From an uncultured Lutibacter sp. (lineage in GTDB: Bacteria > Bacteroidota > Bacteroidia > Flavobacteriales > Flavobacteriaceae): a stretch of DNA of 13,154 nucleotides. This document shows, in pieces, positions 6,179-12,570 of this stretch. The stretch spans positions 1 through 13,154 of the forward strand of contig CAJXUO010000008.1 in NCBI GenBank assembly GCA_913061425.1, written 5' to 3'. The notes under the pieces are model-generated. The model saw only the letters and a program-made list of their open reading frames with translations. It was not told where the DNA came from and ran no database searches. The first letter of the stretch is position 1. Every line of letters starts with the position of its first letter. The translations under genes were made by a program, and so were the position numbers.

Positions 6179-7693
6179 TTATTCAAATTCTATATGTTGA
6201 TACGCGCCAATATCTGGACTTGAAACTCGACTTTGACCTAATATGTCTTCAGGAACTTGCAATGCTTCTGTTGGATTTGCTAAGCCATTCCCTGAAGATT
6301 CTTGACCAATAATCAAATCATTGGTAAAGGAGTCTTTAAAGTGTGGCGTTTCATTTAAAATATTATTTTGGAAATGAACCATATCAGTAAAATCATATTC
6401 AAGGATTTCAGAATAATTATTATTAAAGTCGTTGAAACGAATTAGATTATTCTTGAAATTATAATTGAAATCAGAACCGTCAACTTTATCTAATAATAAC
6501 TCAATATTATTGCTGCCATAGATAATGCAGTTTGTGAAATTTGCTTCTACCAAATTTCGAGTTTCTACAATTTCAGAACCATTATCTGTATACGTGAAAT
6601 AATTATTAACTAACACGGTTGGGAATTGTCTAAAACTATTATTCCAATAGTTAGCAAATGTTGAATGTGTAAAATTGTATGTTCCACCTATAACACAAGC
6701 GAGTGAAGAGAATCCGGCATTATTTATCACAATATTCTCACCTAAAATATTCGTTTCTCTACCTAAAATTCCATAATTAGAATGATTATATAATTGTGAA
6801 TTTTTAATTATGAGTGTTGGAGTAGAGATACTTCCAATTGAATCTAAAAGAATCCCGATACTTCCGTTTTTTATGGTTGTATAATTAATCTCATGATCTT
6901 TACTTCCAGCTCTCATCCATATTGTTCCCCATTGTCCAGGTGTTTCGCTGAAATTAGGTTCGAGTCTATCTCCTTCAATAAGTACTTGATTATTAAGTTC
7001 ACCATTGATTTTTAAAGTTGCTTTATCATCTATAATTAAACCTGAATTTTCATGAAAGTGAACTTTTGCTCCAGCGTCAATAGTCAATGTTTTGTTTTCT
7101 GCCACTGCTGCATAGCCATATATAACATAAGGCTTTTCGCTAGTAAAGTTTAATTCGCTATCTTCTAAAAATCGCCCTTTTATAGCAGTCGGTTGACCAT
7201 CTAAAGTTAAAGAATCGATGACTCTTGTAATCGGATTTTGATTTGGTTTAATAAAAACGGCATCTTGAACTAGAGTTACTAGATTTATATCTTGAATATT
7301 TTCTCCATTGTCAAACAGAATTTCATCAGTATATAAAGGATCTATAACTTGAGTGAAATCAATAGTAGTTTCTATAAAAACGTAAATACTATCTTTTGCT
7401 AAAATTTCAATATTTTCAAATGATTTCCCTGGAAGACCATCAACATTTAAACGGTAGTTAGAACTTTCTCCTTTGGCTAAACGTACACTTGGAATATAGA
7501 TATCATTATTACTTCTGTTATATACTCTTAAGTTATAAGTACTCGAACCAATATTTGTAAAAACAGTATCTAAATATACGGTGTCTTTTGAAAAACGAAG
7601 TTCTCCTGTGCTAGGAACTGTTTCAAAATCATCTCTACAAGACGATAGAATAACTATAAAAATTAATGAGAAAAAAAGTAAGTAGTTTTTCAT
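6179..7693 (-). CDS. Surface lipoprotein with Ig-like and right-handed beta-helix domains, function unknown
   Basis: A 504-residue exported protein. Residues 1-18 are a lipoprotein signal peptide ending LSS, with lipidated Cys19. The following RDDFE (20-24) closely resembles the acidic lipoprotein export signal reported for Flavobacterium, so the protein is probably on the outer face of the outer membrane. Residues about 27-145 look like an all-beta, Ig-like domain (ELRFSKDTVYLDTVFTNIGS). Residues about 185-450 show the short repeating strands and Asn-rich turns of a right-handed beta-helix (LTIDAGAKVHF, LIIDDKATLKINGEL, NNAGFSS, TFANYWNNS). It ends with SSPDIGAYQH, an ending common in flavobacterial beta-helix proteins. 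No lyase or hydrolase catalytic motif is recognised. A binding or scaffold role is possible. It lies 50 bases after the cyclotransferase gene and abuts the SDR gene. Confidence 0.85.
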   Translation of the reverse strand: MKNYLLFFSLIFIVILSSCRDDFETVPSTGELRFSKDTVYLDTVFTNIGSSTYNLRVYNRSNNDIYIPSVRLAKGESSNYRLNVDGLPGKSFENIEILAKDSIYVFIETTIDFTQVIDPLYTDEILFDNGENIQDINLVTLVQDAVFIKPNQNPITRVIDSLTLDGQPTAIKGRFLEDSELNFTSEKPYVIYGYAAVAENKTLTIDAGAKVHFHENSGLIIDDKATLKINGELNNQVLIEGDRLEPNFSETPGQWGTIWMRAGSKDHEINYTTIKNGSIGILLDSIGSISTPTLIIKNSQLYNHSNYGILGRETNILGENIVINNAGFSSLACVIGGTYNFTHSTFANYWNNSFRQFPTVLVNNYFTYTDNGSEIVETRNLVEANFTNCIIYGSNNIELLLDKVDGSDFNYNFKNNLIRFNDFNNNYSEILEYDFTDMVHFQNNILNETPHFKDSFTNDLIIGQESSGNGLANPTEALQVPEDILGQSRVSSPDIGAYQHIEFE

Positions 7694-7743
7694 AAAAACA
7701 ATTTGGTATAAAAATATAACTTTTATTGAAAGTGATTATTGTT

Positions 7744-8775
7744 TTAATCTCTTTTTATCAACTCAATTTCAAATAATTTACTCCAATTTTTCCCTGTCAC
7801 ATATAATTTGTTTGTTGCTTTATCAAAAGCAATTCCGTTTAAAACATCTAATTGTGCATGTTGTTCCACTTTGTCTTTCAGTCCGTTGAGGTTAGCAACA
7901 CCATCAATTTTACCAGTAGCAGCATCAACAATTAAGATTGAGTTTTGCTGATATACATTTGCATATATCTTACCATCAATATATTCTAACTCGTTTAATT
8001 TTTCAACTTTACGTTTATTAGTATATGCCTCGATATAGCTTTCTTCTGCTTGTGTATCTGGATTTAAAAACCAAATACGTTCAGTTCCATCAGTTTTTAT
8101 TAACTTTTCTCCGTTGTTGGTCAATCCCCAGCCTTCAATACTATTTTTATATTTAAAAGTACCTTTTTCTTCAAAAGTATTAAAATCAAAAATAAATCCT
8201 ATAGCTTTACTCCAAGTAAGCATGTATATATTATCTCCAAATTTCGTCATTCCTTCTCCAAAATATTGTTTGTCTAAATCAATTTTCTGTAAGATTTTTC
8301 CAGTTTTCAGCTCTACTTTTCTTAATGAAGAGCGACCAAGTTGACCCGTGCTTTCGTATAAAAAGCCATTATGAATTTCTAAGCCTTGAGTATATGAGTT
8401 TTTATCATGTGGATAGGTGTTTATAATTTTATAATCATAAATATCAGGAGCGGTATCTGCAAGAAAATAAACAGTATTGGTTAGTTTTTTAGTTTTTTTA
8501 GCGTAAAAAACGAGTGCAGTAATTGTATGTCTTCCTAATTTATAGTCTTTTATATCTAAATTTGTTTTGAAGTTTTCAGATAGAGTTATTTTTTTATTAT
8601 CTATAGTTAGTTGAACTGAATCAATAGGGCTGTTGCTTTTTTCAATCAATGAAACATTCAGTACCTTGCTGATATTCAATTTTTTAGGAGACTCTAATTT
8701 AAAATTATAATCGGTTTCACAAGAAAAAATGATTGTAGAAATTAATAGTATAACTATATAATTTTTTAAACGCAT
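7744..8775 (-). CDS. Glutaminyl-peptide cyclotransferase (glutamine cyclotransferase), lipoprotein
   Basis: Converts N-terminal glutamine of peptides to pyroglutamate with release of ammonia; member of the beta-propeller plant/bacterial type (Pfam Glu_cyclase_2), unrelated to the zinc-dependent animal enzyme. The 343 residues begin with a lipoprotein signal peptide ending IIFSC, with Cys19 the likely lipidated residue. Residues about 25-108 form an Ig-like beta domain. The propeller follows with family landmarks: YPHDKNSYTQGLE (121-133), YESTG (140-144), YFGEGMT (171-177), LTW (186-188), EGWGL (214-218), TDG (228-230), LNELE (260-264), LNGIAF (312-317) and GKNW (328-331). It acts in the periplasm or at the outer membrane. 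It is the first gene of the leftward six-gene run and is read divergently from rpmE2 from a promoter that overlaps the rpmE2 promoter. Confidence 0.92.
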   Translation of the reverse strand: MRLKNYIVILLISTIIFSCETDYNFKLESPKKLNISKVLNVSLIEKSNSPIDSVQLTIDNKKITLSENFKTNLDIKDYKLGRHTITALVFYAKKTKKLTNTVYFLADTAPDIYDYKIINTYPHDKNSYTQGLEIHNGFLYESTGQLGRSSLRKVELKTGKILQKIDLDKQYFGEGMTKFGDNIYMLTWSKAIGFIFDFNTFEEKGTFKYKNSIEGWGLTNNGEKLIKTDGTERIWFLNPDTQAEESYIEAYTNKRKVEKLNELEYIDGKIYANVYQQNSILIVDAATGKIDGVANLNGLKDKVEQHAQLDVLNGIAFDKATNKLYVTGKNWSKLFEIELIKRD

Positions 8776-8827
8776 GATATTGAATTTTGTAAGTGCTTAT
8801 TTTTATACAAATAAAACACTTTTATTA

Positions 8828-8857
8828 TTTGAAATATCAAAAATATAGTTAAATTTG
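8828..8857 (+). promoter_or_regulatory. Promoter of rpmE2
   Basis: TTTG (8828-8831) and TAAATTTG (8850-8857) lie 18 bases apart, a full match to the Bacteroidetes consensus. Initiation is expected near 8863. The leader of about 45 bases contains a small possible hairpin, CAACG (8873-8877) with CGTTG (8886-8890). Confidence 0.75.
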
Positions 8858-8867
8858 CAAACTCAAA
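8838..8867 (-). promoter_or_regulatory. Promoter of the cyclotransferase gene and leftward run
   Basis: On the minus strand, TTTG (8867-8864) and TATTTTTG (8845-8838) are separated by 18 bases, a full match to the Bacteroidetes consensus. Initiation is expected near 8832, giving a leader of about 56 bases before the ATG at 8775. It overlaps the rpmE2 promoter across 8838-8857. Confidence 0.65.
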
Positions 8868-8907
8868 ATTATCAACGTCAAAAAGCGTTGGCTTAAAATT
8901 TAAAAAA

Positions 8908-9159
8908 ATGAAAAAAGGTATACACCCAGAAAATTACAGAATGATGGCATTTAAAGATATGTCAAATGGAGACGTGTTTTTAACTCGTTCAACTGCAGAT
9001 TCTAAAGAAACGTTAGAACATGAAGGTGCTGAGTATCCTTTAATAAAATTAGAGATATCAAGAACTTCTCATCCATTTTATACTGGTAAGAGTAAATTAA
9101 TTGATACAGCAGGACGTATTGATAAGTTCAAAACTAAATATGCTAAATTCAAAAAGTAA
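8908..9159 (+). CDS. rpmE2: 50S ribosomal protein L31, type B
   Basis: Ribosomal large-subunit protein that helps bridge the two subunits. The 83-residue protein is the zinc-independent B form: it has no cysteine at all, so it lacks the zinc site of type A L31. Family landmarks are the start [19 protein letters not shown], the middle strand [18 protein letters not shown], and the basic end [14 protein letters not shown]. The ATG follows an A-rich stretch (TTTAAAAAA) without a clear Shine-Dalgarno, as expected in this phylum. It is a single-gene unit with its own promoter and a strong terminator 21 bases after the stop. In some bacteria the B form is induced under zinc limitation; no zinc-responsive operator is recognisable here, and it may be the only L31 of this organism. 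Confidence 0.96.
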   Translation: MKKGIHPENYRMMAFKDMSNGDVFLTRSTADSKETLEHEGAEYPLIKLEISRTSHPFYTGKSKLIDTAGRIDKFKTKYAKFKK

Positions 9160-9180
9160 TATTTTAGTACTATATAATTT

Positions 9181-9214
9181 AAAAAAAGCCTCGATGAAAA
9201 TCGAGGCTTTTTTT
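9181..9214 (+). terminator. Hairpin terminator after rpmE2
   Basis: A perfect 15-bp inverted repeat (9181-9195 with 9200-9214; core GCCTCGAT/ATCGAGGC) closes on GAAA and ends in a seven-T run. The symmetric A and T flanks would also let it act on minus-strand transcripts coming from pdhC. Confidence 0.92.
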
Positions 9215-9220
9215 ATTTAC

Positions 9221-9248
9221 AAAAAACAGTCTATTAATTTTGACTGTC
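9221..9248 (-). terminator. Probable terminator of pdhA-pdhC
   Basis: On the minus strand, ACAGTC (9247-9242) and GACTGT (9231-9226) form a 6-bp stem around a 10-base loop, followed by a six-T run. It lies 33 bases beyond the pdhC stop. It is weaker than the neighbouring rpmE2 hairpin, which would act as a backup. Confidence 0.6.
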
Positions 9249-9280
9249 TTAATTTTTGTTAGTGTTTTAAATTAACGAGT

Positions 9281-10882
9281 TTACACAACCATCGTTACAG
9301 GATTTTCAATAAATCCTTTTAATGTTTGTAAAAATAATGATCCTGTTGCGCCATCAACTGTTCTATGGTCACAAGCAAGTGTTAATTTCATTGTATTACC
9401 AATAACTATTTGTCCGTTTTTAACAACTGGTTTTTCAACGATATTTCCAACAGAAAGTATTGCTGAATTTGGTTGATTGATAATAGATGTAAAACTTTCT
9501 ATCCCAAACATTCCTAAATTAGAAATAGTAAATGTACTGCCGTCCATTTCTGCAGGCGTCAATTTTTTGTTTCTAGCTCTACCTGCAAAATCTTTAACAG
9601 AGGCCCCTATTTGAGGTAAAGTTTGCTCGTTGGCAAATTTCACAACAGGAACTACTAAGCCATCTTCAACAGCAACAGCAACACCAATATGTACATGGTT
9701 ATTCAACTTCATTCTATCATCAAACCATTGAGAATTTACTTGAGGGTGTTGTTTTAAAGCCAACGCACATGCCTTAACAATCATATCATTGTATGATATT
9801 TTTGTATCTGGAATTGAATTGAACTGTTGGCGGAATGCAATTGCATTTTCCATATCAAATTCAACCGCTAAATAATAATGTGGCGCTGTAAATTTAGATT
9901 CTCCTAAACGTTTTGCAATTACTTTACGCATTTGCGAATGTTTAATTTCATCAAAGTCTTCTTGACCTGATGCAACAAATTTTTGTACAGATGCTGTAGA
10001 ACTAGAACTAGTTGGAACATAATTCACAACATCTCTCTTTATAATTCTACCGTGATCTCCAGATCCATTAACAGATGTTAGATTAATTCCCTTTTCCTCA
10101 GCTAATTTTCTTGCCAAAGGCGAAGCGATAATTCGTCCGTCTGAATTGTTATTTGTATTTGTTTGAGGAGTTGCAGCAACCGTTTCAATTTTTTCCGAGA
10201 CTGCTTTTGGAGCTTCTTTAACTTCTATTTTGGGCTGCTCACTTTCAGATTTGAAATTGGCAACAACAGCATCAATATTAACTCCTTCATCACCAATAAC
10301 AGCTAGTAATGAATCAACTACAGCGCTATCTCCTTCTTGCAAACCTATATATAATAAAGTTCCTTCATTGAAAGATTCAAACTCCATCGTTGCTTTGTCT
10401 GTTTCGATTTCAGCAAGTATATCTCCTTCTTCAATTTTATCTCCAACTTTTTTCAACCAAGTTGATACCGTTCCTTCCGTCATTGTATCACTTAATCTTG
10501 GCATTGTTATCACTACAATCCCTTCAGGAATTTCTGAAGTTGTAGTTTCTGTAACAGTTTCTTTTTCTTCAACTACAGAAGTGCTTTCAATAACAGTTTC
10601 TTCTATTGCAGAAGCGCCTTTAAGTAATTCTGAAATATCTTCTCCTTCTTCACCAATAATTGCTAAAAGAGAATCTACTAATGCAGATTCACCTTCTTGT
10701 AAGCCAATATATAAAAGAAACCCTTCGTTGAAAGATTCGAATTCCATTGTTGCTTTGTCTGTTTCGATTTCAGCAAGAATATCTCCTTCTTCAATTTTAT
10801 CTCCAACTTTTTTAAGCCAAGTTGATACAACTCCTTCTGTCATTGTATCACTTAATCGAGGCATGTTTATTATTTCTGCCAT
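9281..10882 (-). CDS. pdhC: Pyruvate dehydrogenase complex E2 (dihydrolipoamide acetyltransferase), two lipoyl domains
   Basis: Core enzyme of the pyruvate dehydrogenase complex; it transfers acetyl groups from lipoamide to CoA. The 533 residues show the standard order. Lipoyl domain 1 is at about 3-78 with lipoyl-lysine Lys43, and lipoyl domain 2 at about 124-198 with Lys163, both in ETDKATMEFES. Each is followed by an acidic or Ala/Thr/Ser-rich linker. The peripheral subunit-binding domain is at about 249-286 (IIASPLARKLAEEKGI, then GSGDHGRIIKRDV). The catalytic domain is at about 310-533, with NQPNSAILSVG and the active-site His506 in DHRTVDG. Its ATG overlaps the pdhA stop (TAATG, base 10882), so the two subunits are translationally coupled. 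E1 beta and E3 are not encoded next to it. The acetyl substrate is inferred from pairing with pdhA. Confidence 0.96.
   Translation of the reverse strand: MAEIINMPRLSDTMTEGVVSTWLKKVGDKIEEGDILAEIETDKATMEFESFNEGFLLYIGLQEGESALVDSLLAIIGEEGEDISELLKGASAIEETVIESTSVVEEKETVTETTTSEIPEGIVVITMPRLSDTMTEGTVSTWLKKVGDKIEEGDILAEIETDKATMEFESFNEGTLLYIGLQEGDSAVVDSLLAVIGDEGVNIDAVVANFKSESEQPKIEVKEAPKAVSEKIETVAATPQTNTNNNSDGRIIASPLARKLAEEKGINLTSVNGSGDHGRIIKRDVVNYVPTSSSSTASVQKFVASGQEDFDEIKHSQMRKVIAKRLGESKFTAPHYYLAVEFDMENAIAFRQQFNSIPDTKISYNDMIVKACALALKQHPQVNSQWFDDRMKLNNHVHIGVAVAVEDGLVVPVVKFANEQTLPQIGASVKDFAGRARNKKLTPAEMDGSTFTISNLGMFGIESFTSIINQPNSAILSVGNIVEKPVVKNGQIVIGNTMKLTLACDHRTVDGATGSLFLQTLKGFIENPVTMVV
10289..10864 (-). 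repeat. Direct repeat encoding the two lipoyl domains of pdhC
   Basis: Codons 7-78 (10649-10864) and 127-198 (10289-10504) of pdhC are near-identical in protein and closely similar in DNA, offset by 360 bases. Long identical stretches surround the lipoyl-lysine codons. This is an internal domain duplication, not a mobile repeat. Confidence 0.9.
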
Positions 10883-11877
10883 TATCTATGTTTTAAAAAT
10901 GGATAATCTTCTTGTTCATACACCATATCATATAGTTGTTTTACTTCTGGATATGGAGAATCTTCAGCATATTTGACACATTCAGCAACTTCACTCTTTA
11001 CTCCTTTATCTATAGTGTCAATTTCATCTTGAGATAGATAGTTTTTATCTTTGATAATATCTAAAACTTGAGTAATAGGATCTATTTTTTTGTATTCAGC
11101 AACTTCATCTTTCGTTCTGTAGTGTTGTGCATCAGACATTGAATGACCTCTGTATCTATACGTTTTCATTTCTAAGAATGTAGGTCCATCACCACGTCTT
11201 GCGCGTTCAATTGCTTCAGACATTGCTTCGGCAACTTTTACAGGGTTCATTCCATCAACGGGTCCACAAGGCATTTCGTACCCTAAACCGAGTTTCCAAA
11301 TATCTGTATGGTTTGCTGTTCTTTCAACTGAAGTTCCCATTGCGTATCCATTATTCTCTACGATAAAAACTACGGGTAATTTCCAAAGCATTGCCATGTT
11401 AAAAGTTTCATGAAGTGAACCTTGACGAGCAGCACCATCTCCAAAATAGGTCAATGTTACACCATCTCTTTCAAAATATTTATCAGCAAAAGCAATTCCA
11501 GCTCCTAAAGGTATTTGACCTCCTACAATTCCATGACCACCATAAAAACGATGTTCTTTTGAAAAGATGTGCATAGATCCACCCATACCTTGAGAAGTTC
11601 CAGTTACTTTTCCATAGAGTTCAGCAAAAACTTTCTTTGCATCAACTCCCATTCCTATTGGTTGAACGTGGTTACGATACGCAGTAATCATTTTATCTTT
11701 AGTCAAGTCCATTGCATGTAAAGCTCCTGCTAAAACTGCTTCTTGACCATTATATAAATGTAAAAAACCTCTTACTTTTTGTTGGATATAAACAGCTGCT
11801 AACTTGTCTTCAAATTTTCTCCAAAACAGCATGTTTTTATACCAATCGATATAGGTCTCTTTTGTAATAGGTTTCAT
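10882..11877 (-). CDS. pdhA: Pyruvate dehydrogenase E1 component, alpha subunit
   Basis: Thiamine diphosphate-dependent alpha subunit of the heterotetrameric E1, which decarboxylates pyruvate and reductively acetylates the E2 lipoyl group. At 331 residues it has the normal size for a bacterial E1 alpha. The ThDP motif runs from GDGAARQG (146-153) to ENN (174-176), the usual 30-residue spacing. Other conserved parts are MGGSMHIF (98-105), GGHGIVGGQIPLGAG (113-127) and the loop YRYRGHSMSDAQHYR (240-254). The last lies over the active site and in mitochondrial enzymes carries regulatory phosphoserines. The matching E1 beta is not in the window. The gene starts a coupled pair with pdhC. It follows nudK on the same strand after 111 bases in which I see no terminator hairpin. 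Confidence 0.96.
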   Translation of the reverse strand: MKPITKETYIDWYKNMLFWRKFEDKLAAVYIQQKVRGFLHLYNGQEAVLAGALHAMDLTKDKMITAYRNHVQPIGMGVDAKKVFAELYGKVTGTSQGMGGSMHIFSKEHRFYGGHGIVGGQIPLGAGIAFADKYFERDGVTLTYFGDGAARQGSLHETFNMAMLWKLPVVFIVENNGYAMGTSVERTANHTDIWKLGLGYEMPCGPVDGMNPVKVAEAMSEAIERARRGDGPTFLEMKTYRYRGHSMSDAQHYRTKDEVAEYKKIDPITQVLDIIKDKNYLSQDEIDTIDKGVKSEVAECVKYAEDSPYPEVKQLYDMVYEQEDYPFLKHR

Positions 11878-11900
11878 ATGGTTATAAATTATAGTAAAGA

Positions 11901-11908
11901 CAAAAATA
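11901..11908 (-). promoter_or_regulatory. Candidate -7 element upstream of pdhA
   Basis: On the minus strand this reads TATTTTTG, matching TAnnTTTG, 23 bases before the pdhA ATG. No TTTG is found at the usual -33 distance. It may give pdhA-pdhC their own transcript in addition to any read-through from nudK. Confidence 0.4.
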
Positions 11909-11988
11909 ACACTTTATAAATTATTGAAAAATAATAAAGGGTGTTTTTTTAAGCAAACGATTTAGTTGGAATTATTGGCTAAGTTTTA

Positions 11989-12570
11989 TTAAAATAATTG
12001 GTTTATTTGAGCGTATTGCAATAATAAAATTGTCTTAGCATCCATAATTTTATTATTAGAAATCATATTGATAGCTTGTGAAAAAGGCATTTCTAAAACC
12101 TCAATATTTTCATGTTCATTATCAAGTCCGCCACCTTCACTAACTTTCATTTCGTCTGTATATTCTGCAATAAAAAGATGTAAAATTTCGGTAACTGCTC
12201 CAGGAGACATATACGTTTCCATTACTTTTTTAATGCGTGTAATTTTGTATCCTGATTCTTCTTCGGCTTCTTTTATGGCGCATTTTTCTGGTGCATCTCC
12301 ATCTAGAACTCCAGCGCAAACTTCAATCATCATACCGTCATCATTGCCATTAGCATACGTTGGCATTCGAAATTGCTTTGTTAAAATTACCGTTTTCTTA
12401 GAAGTGTTATACAATAATATTGCGGCGCCATTACCTCGATCATATGATTCTCGATGTTGAGTTTCCCAAACACCTTTATCATTTAAATAATCAAAAGTAA
12501 TTTTATTTAATGTATACCAATTATCAGAAAGTAATTGAACATTTATATTTCTTACGCTATCATTTGGCAT
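11989..12570 (-). CDS. nudK: NudK-type Nudix hydrolase (GDP-mannose pyrophosphatase)
   Basis: Predicted to hydrolyse GDP-mannose to GMP and mannose 1-phosphate with Mg2+. The 193 residues match the NudK subgroup beyond the Nudix box: YDRGNGAAILLYN (43-55), TKQFRMPTY (64-72), SPGAVTE (122-128), GGGLDNEHENIEVLEMPFSQ (146-165) and MDAKTILLLQY (176-186). The Nudix helix is at 87-108, with metal-binding glutamates in KEAEEESG (100-107). In the consensus G-x5-E-x7-RE-x2-EE the first Glu is Ala93 and the Arg is Lys100; the EE pair needed for metal binding is present. The start ATG overlaps the gcvP stop as TAATG (base 12570), so it is coupled to gcvP translation. The subgroup call is firm; substrate is from family knowledge. 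Confidence 0.9.
   Translation of the reverse strand: MPNDSVRNINVQLLSDNWYTLNKITFDYLNDKGVWETQHRESYDRGNGAAILLYNTSKKTVILTKQFRMPTYANGNDDGMMIEVCAGVLDGDAPEKCAIKEAEEESGYKITRIKKVMETYMSPGAVTEILHLFIAEYTDEMKVSEGGGLDNEHENIEVLEMPFSQAINMISNNKIMDAKTILLLQYAQINQLF

Noticed and set aside
7694..7743. Possible promoter for the beta-helix lipoprotein gene
   Set aside because: The best element is TATATTTT, lacking the final G, with no -33 match; read-through from the cyclotransferase gene is the simpler reading.
8863..8907. Autoregulatory leader or riboswitch for rpmE2
   Set aside because: Only a 5-bp stem is visible in a short leader; that is too little to claim a known L31 leader RNA.
10230..10976. Long open frame antisense to the lipoyl domains of pdhC
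   Set aside because: It mirrors the duplicated lipoyl segments and has a Ser/Ile/Pro-rich composition with no recognisable domain; it is a shadow of pdhC.
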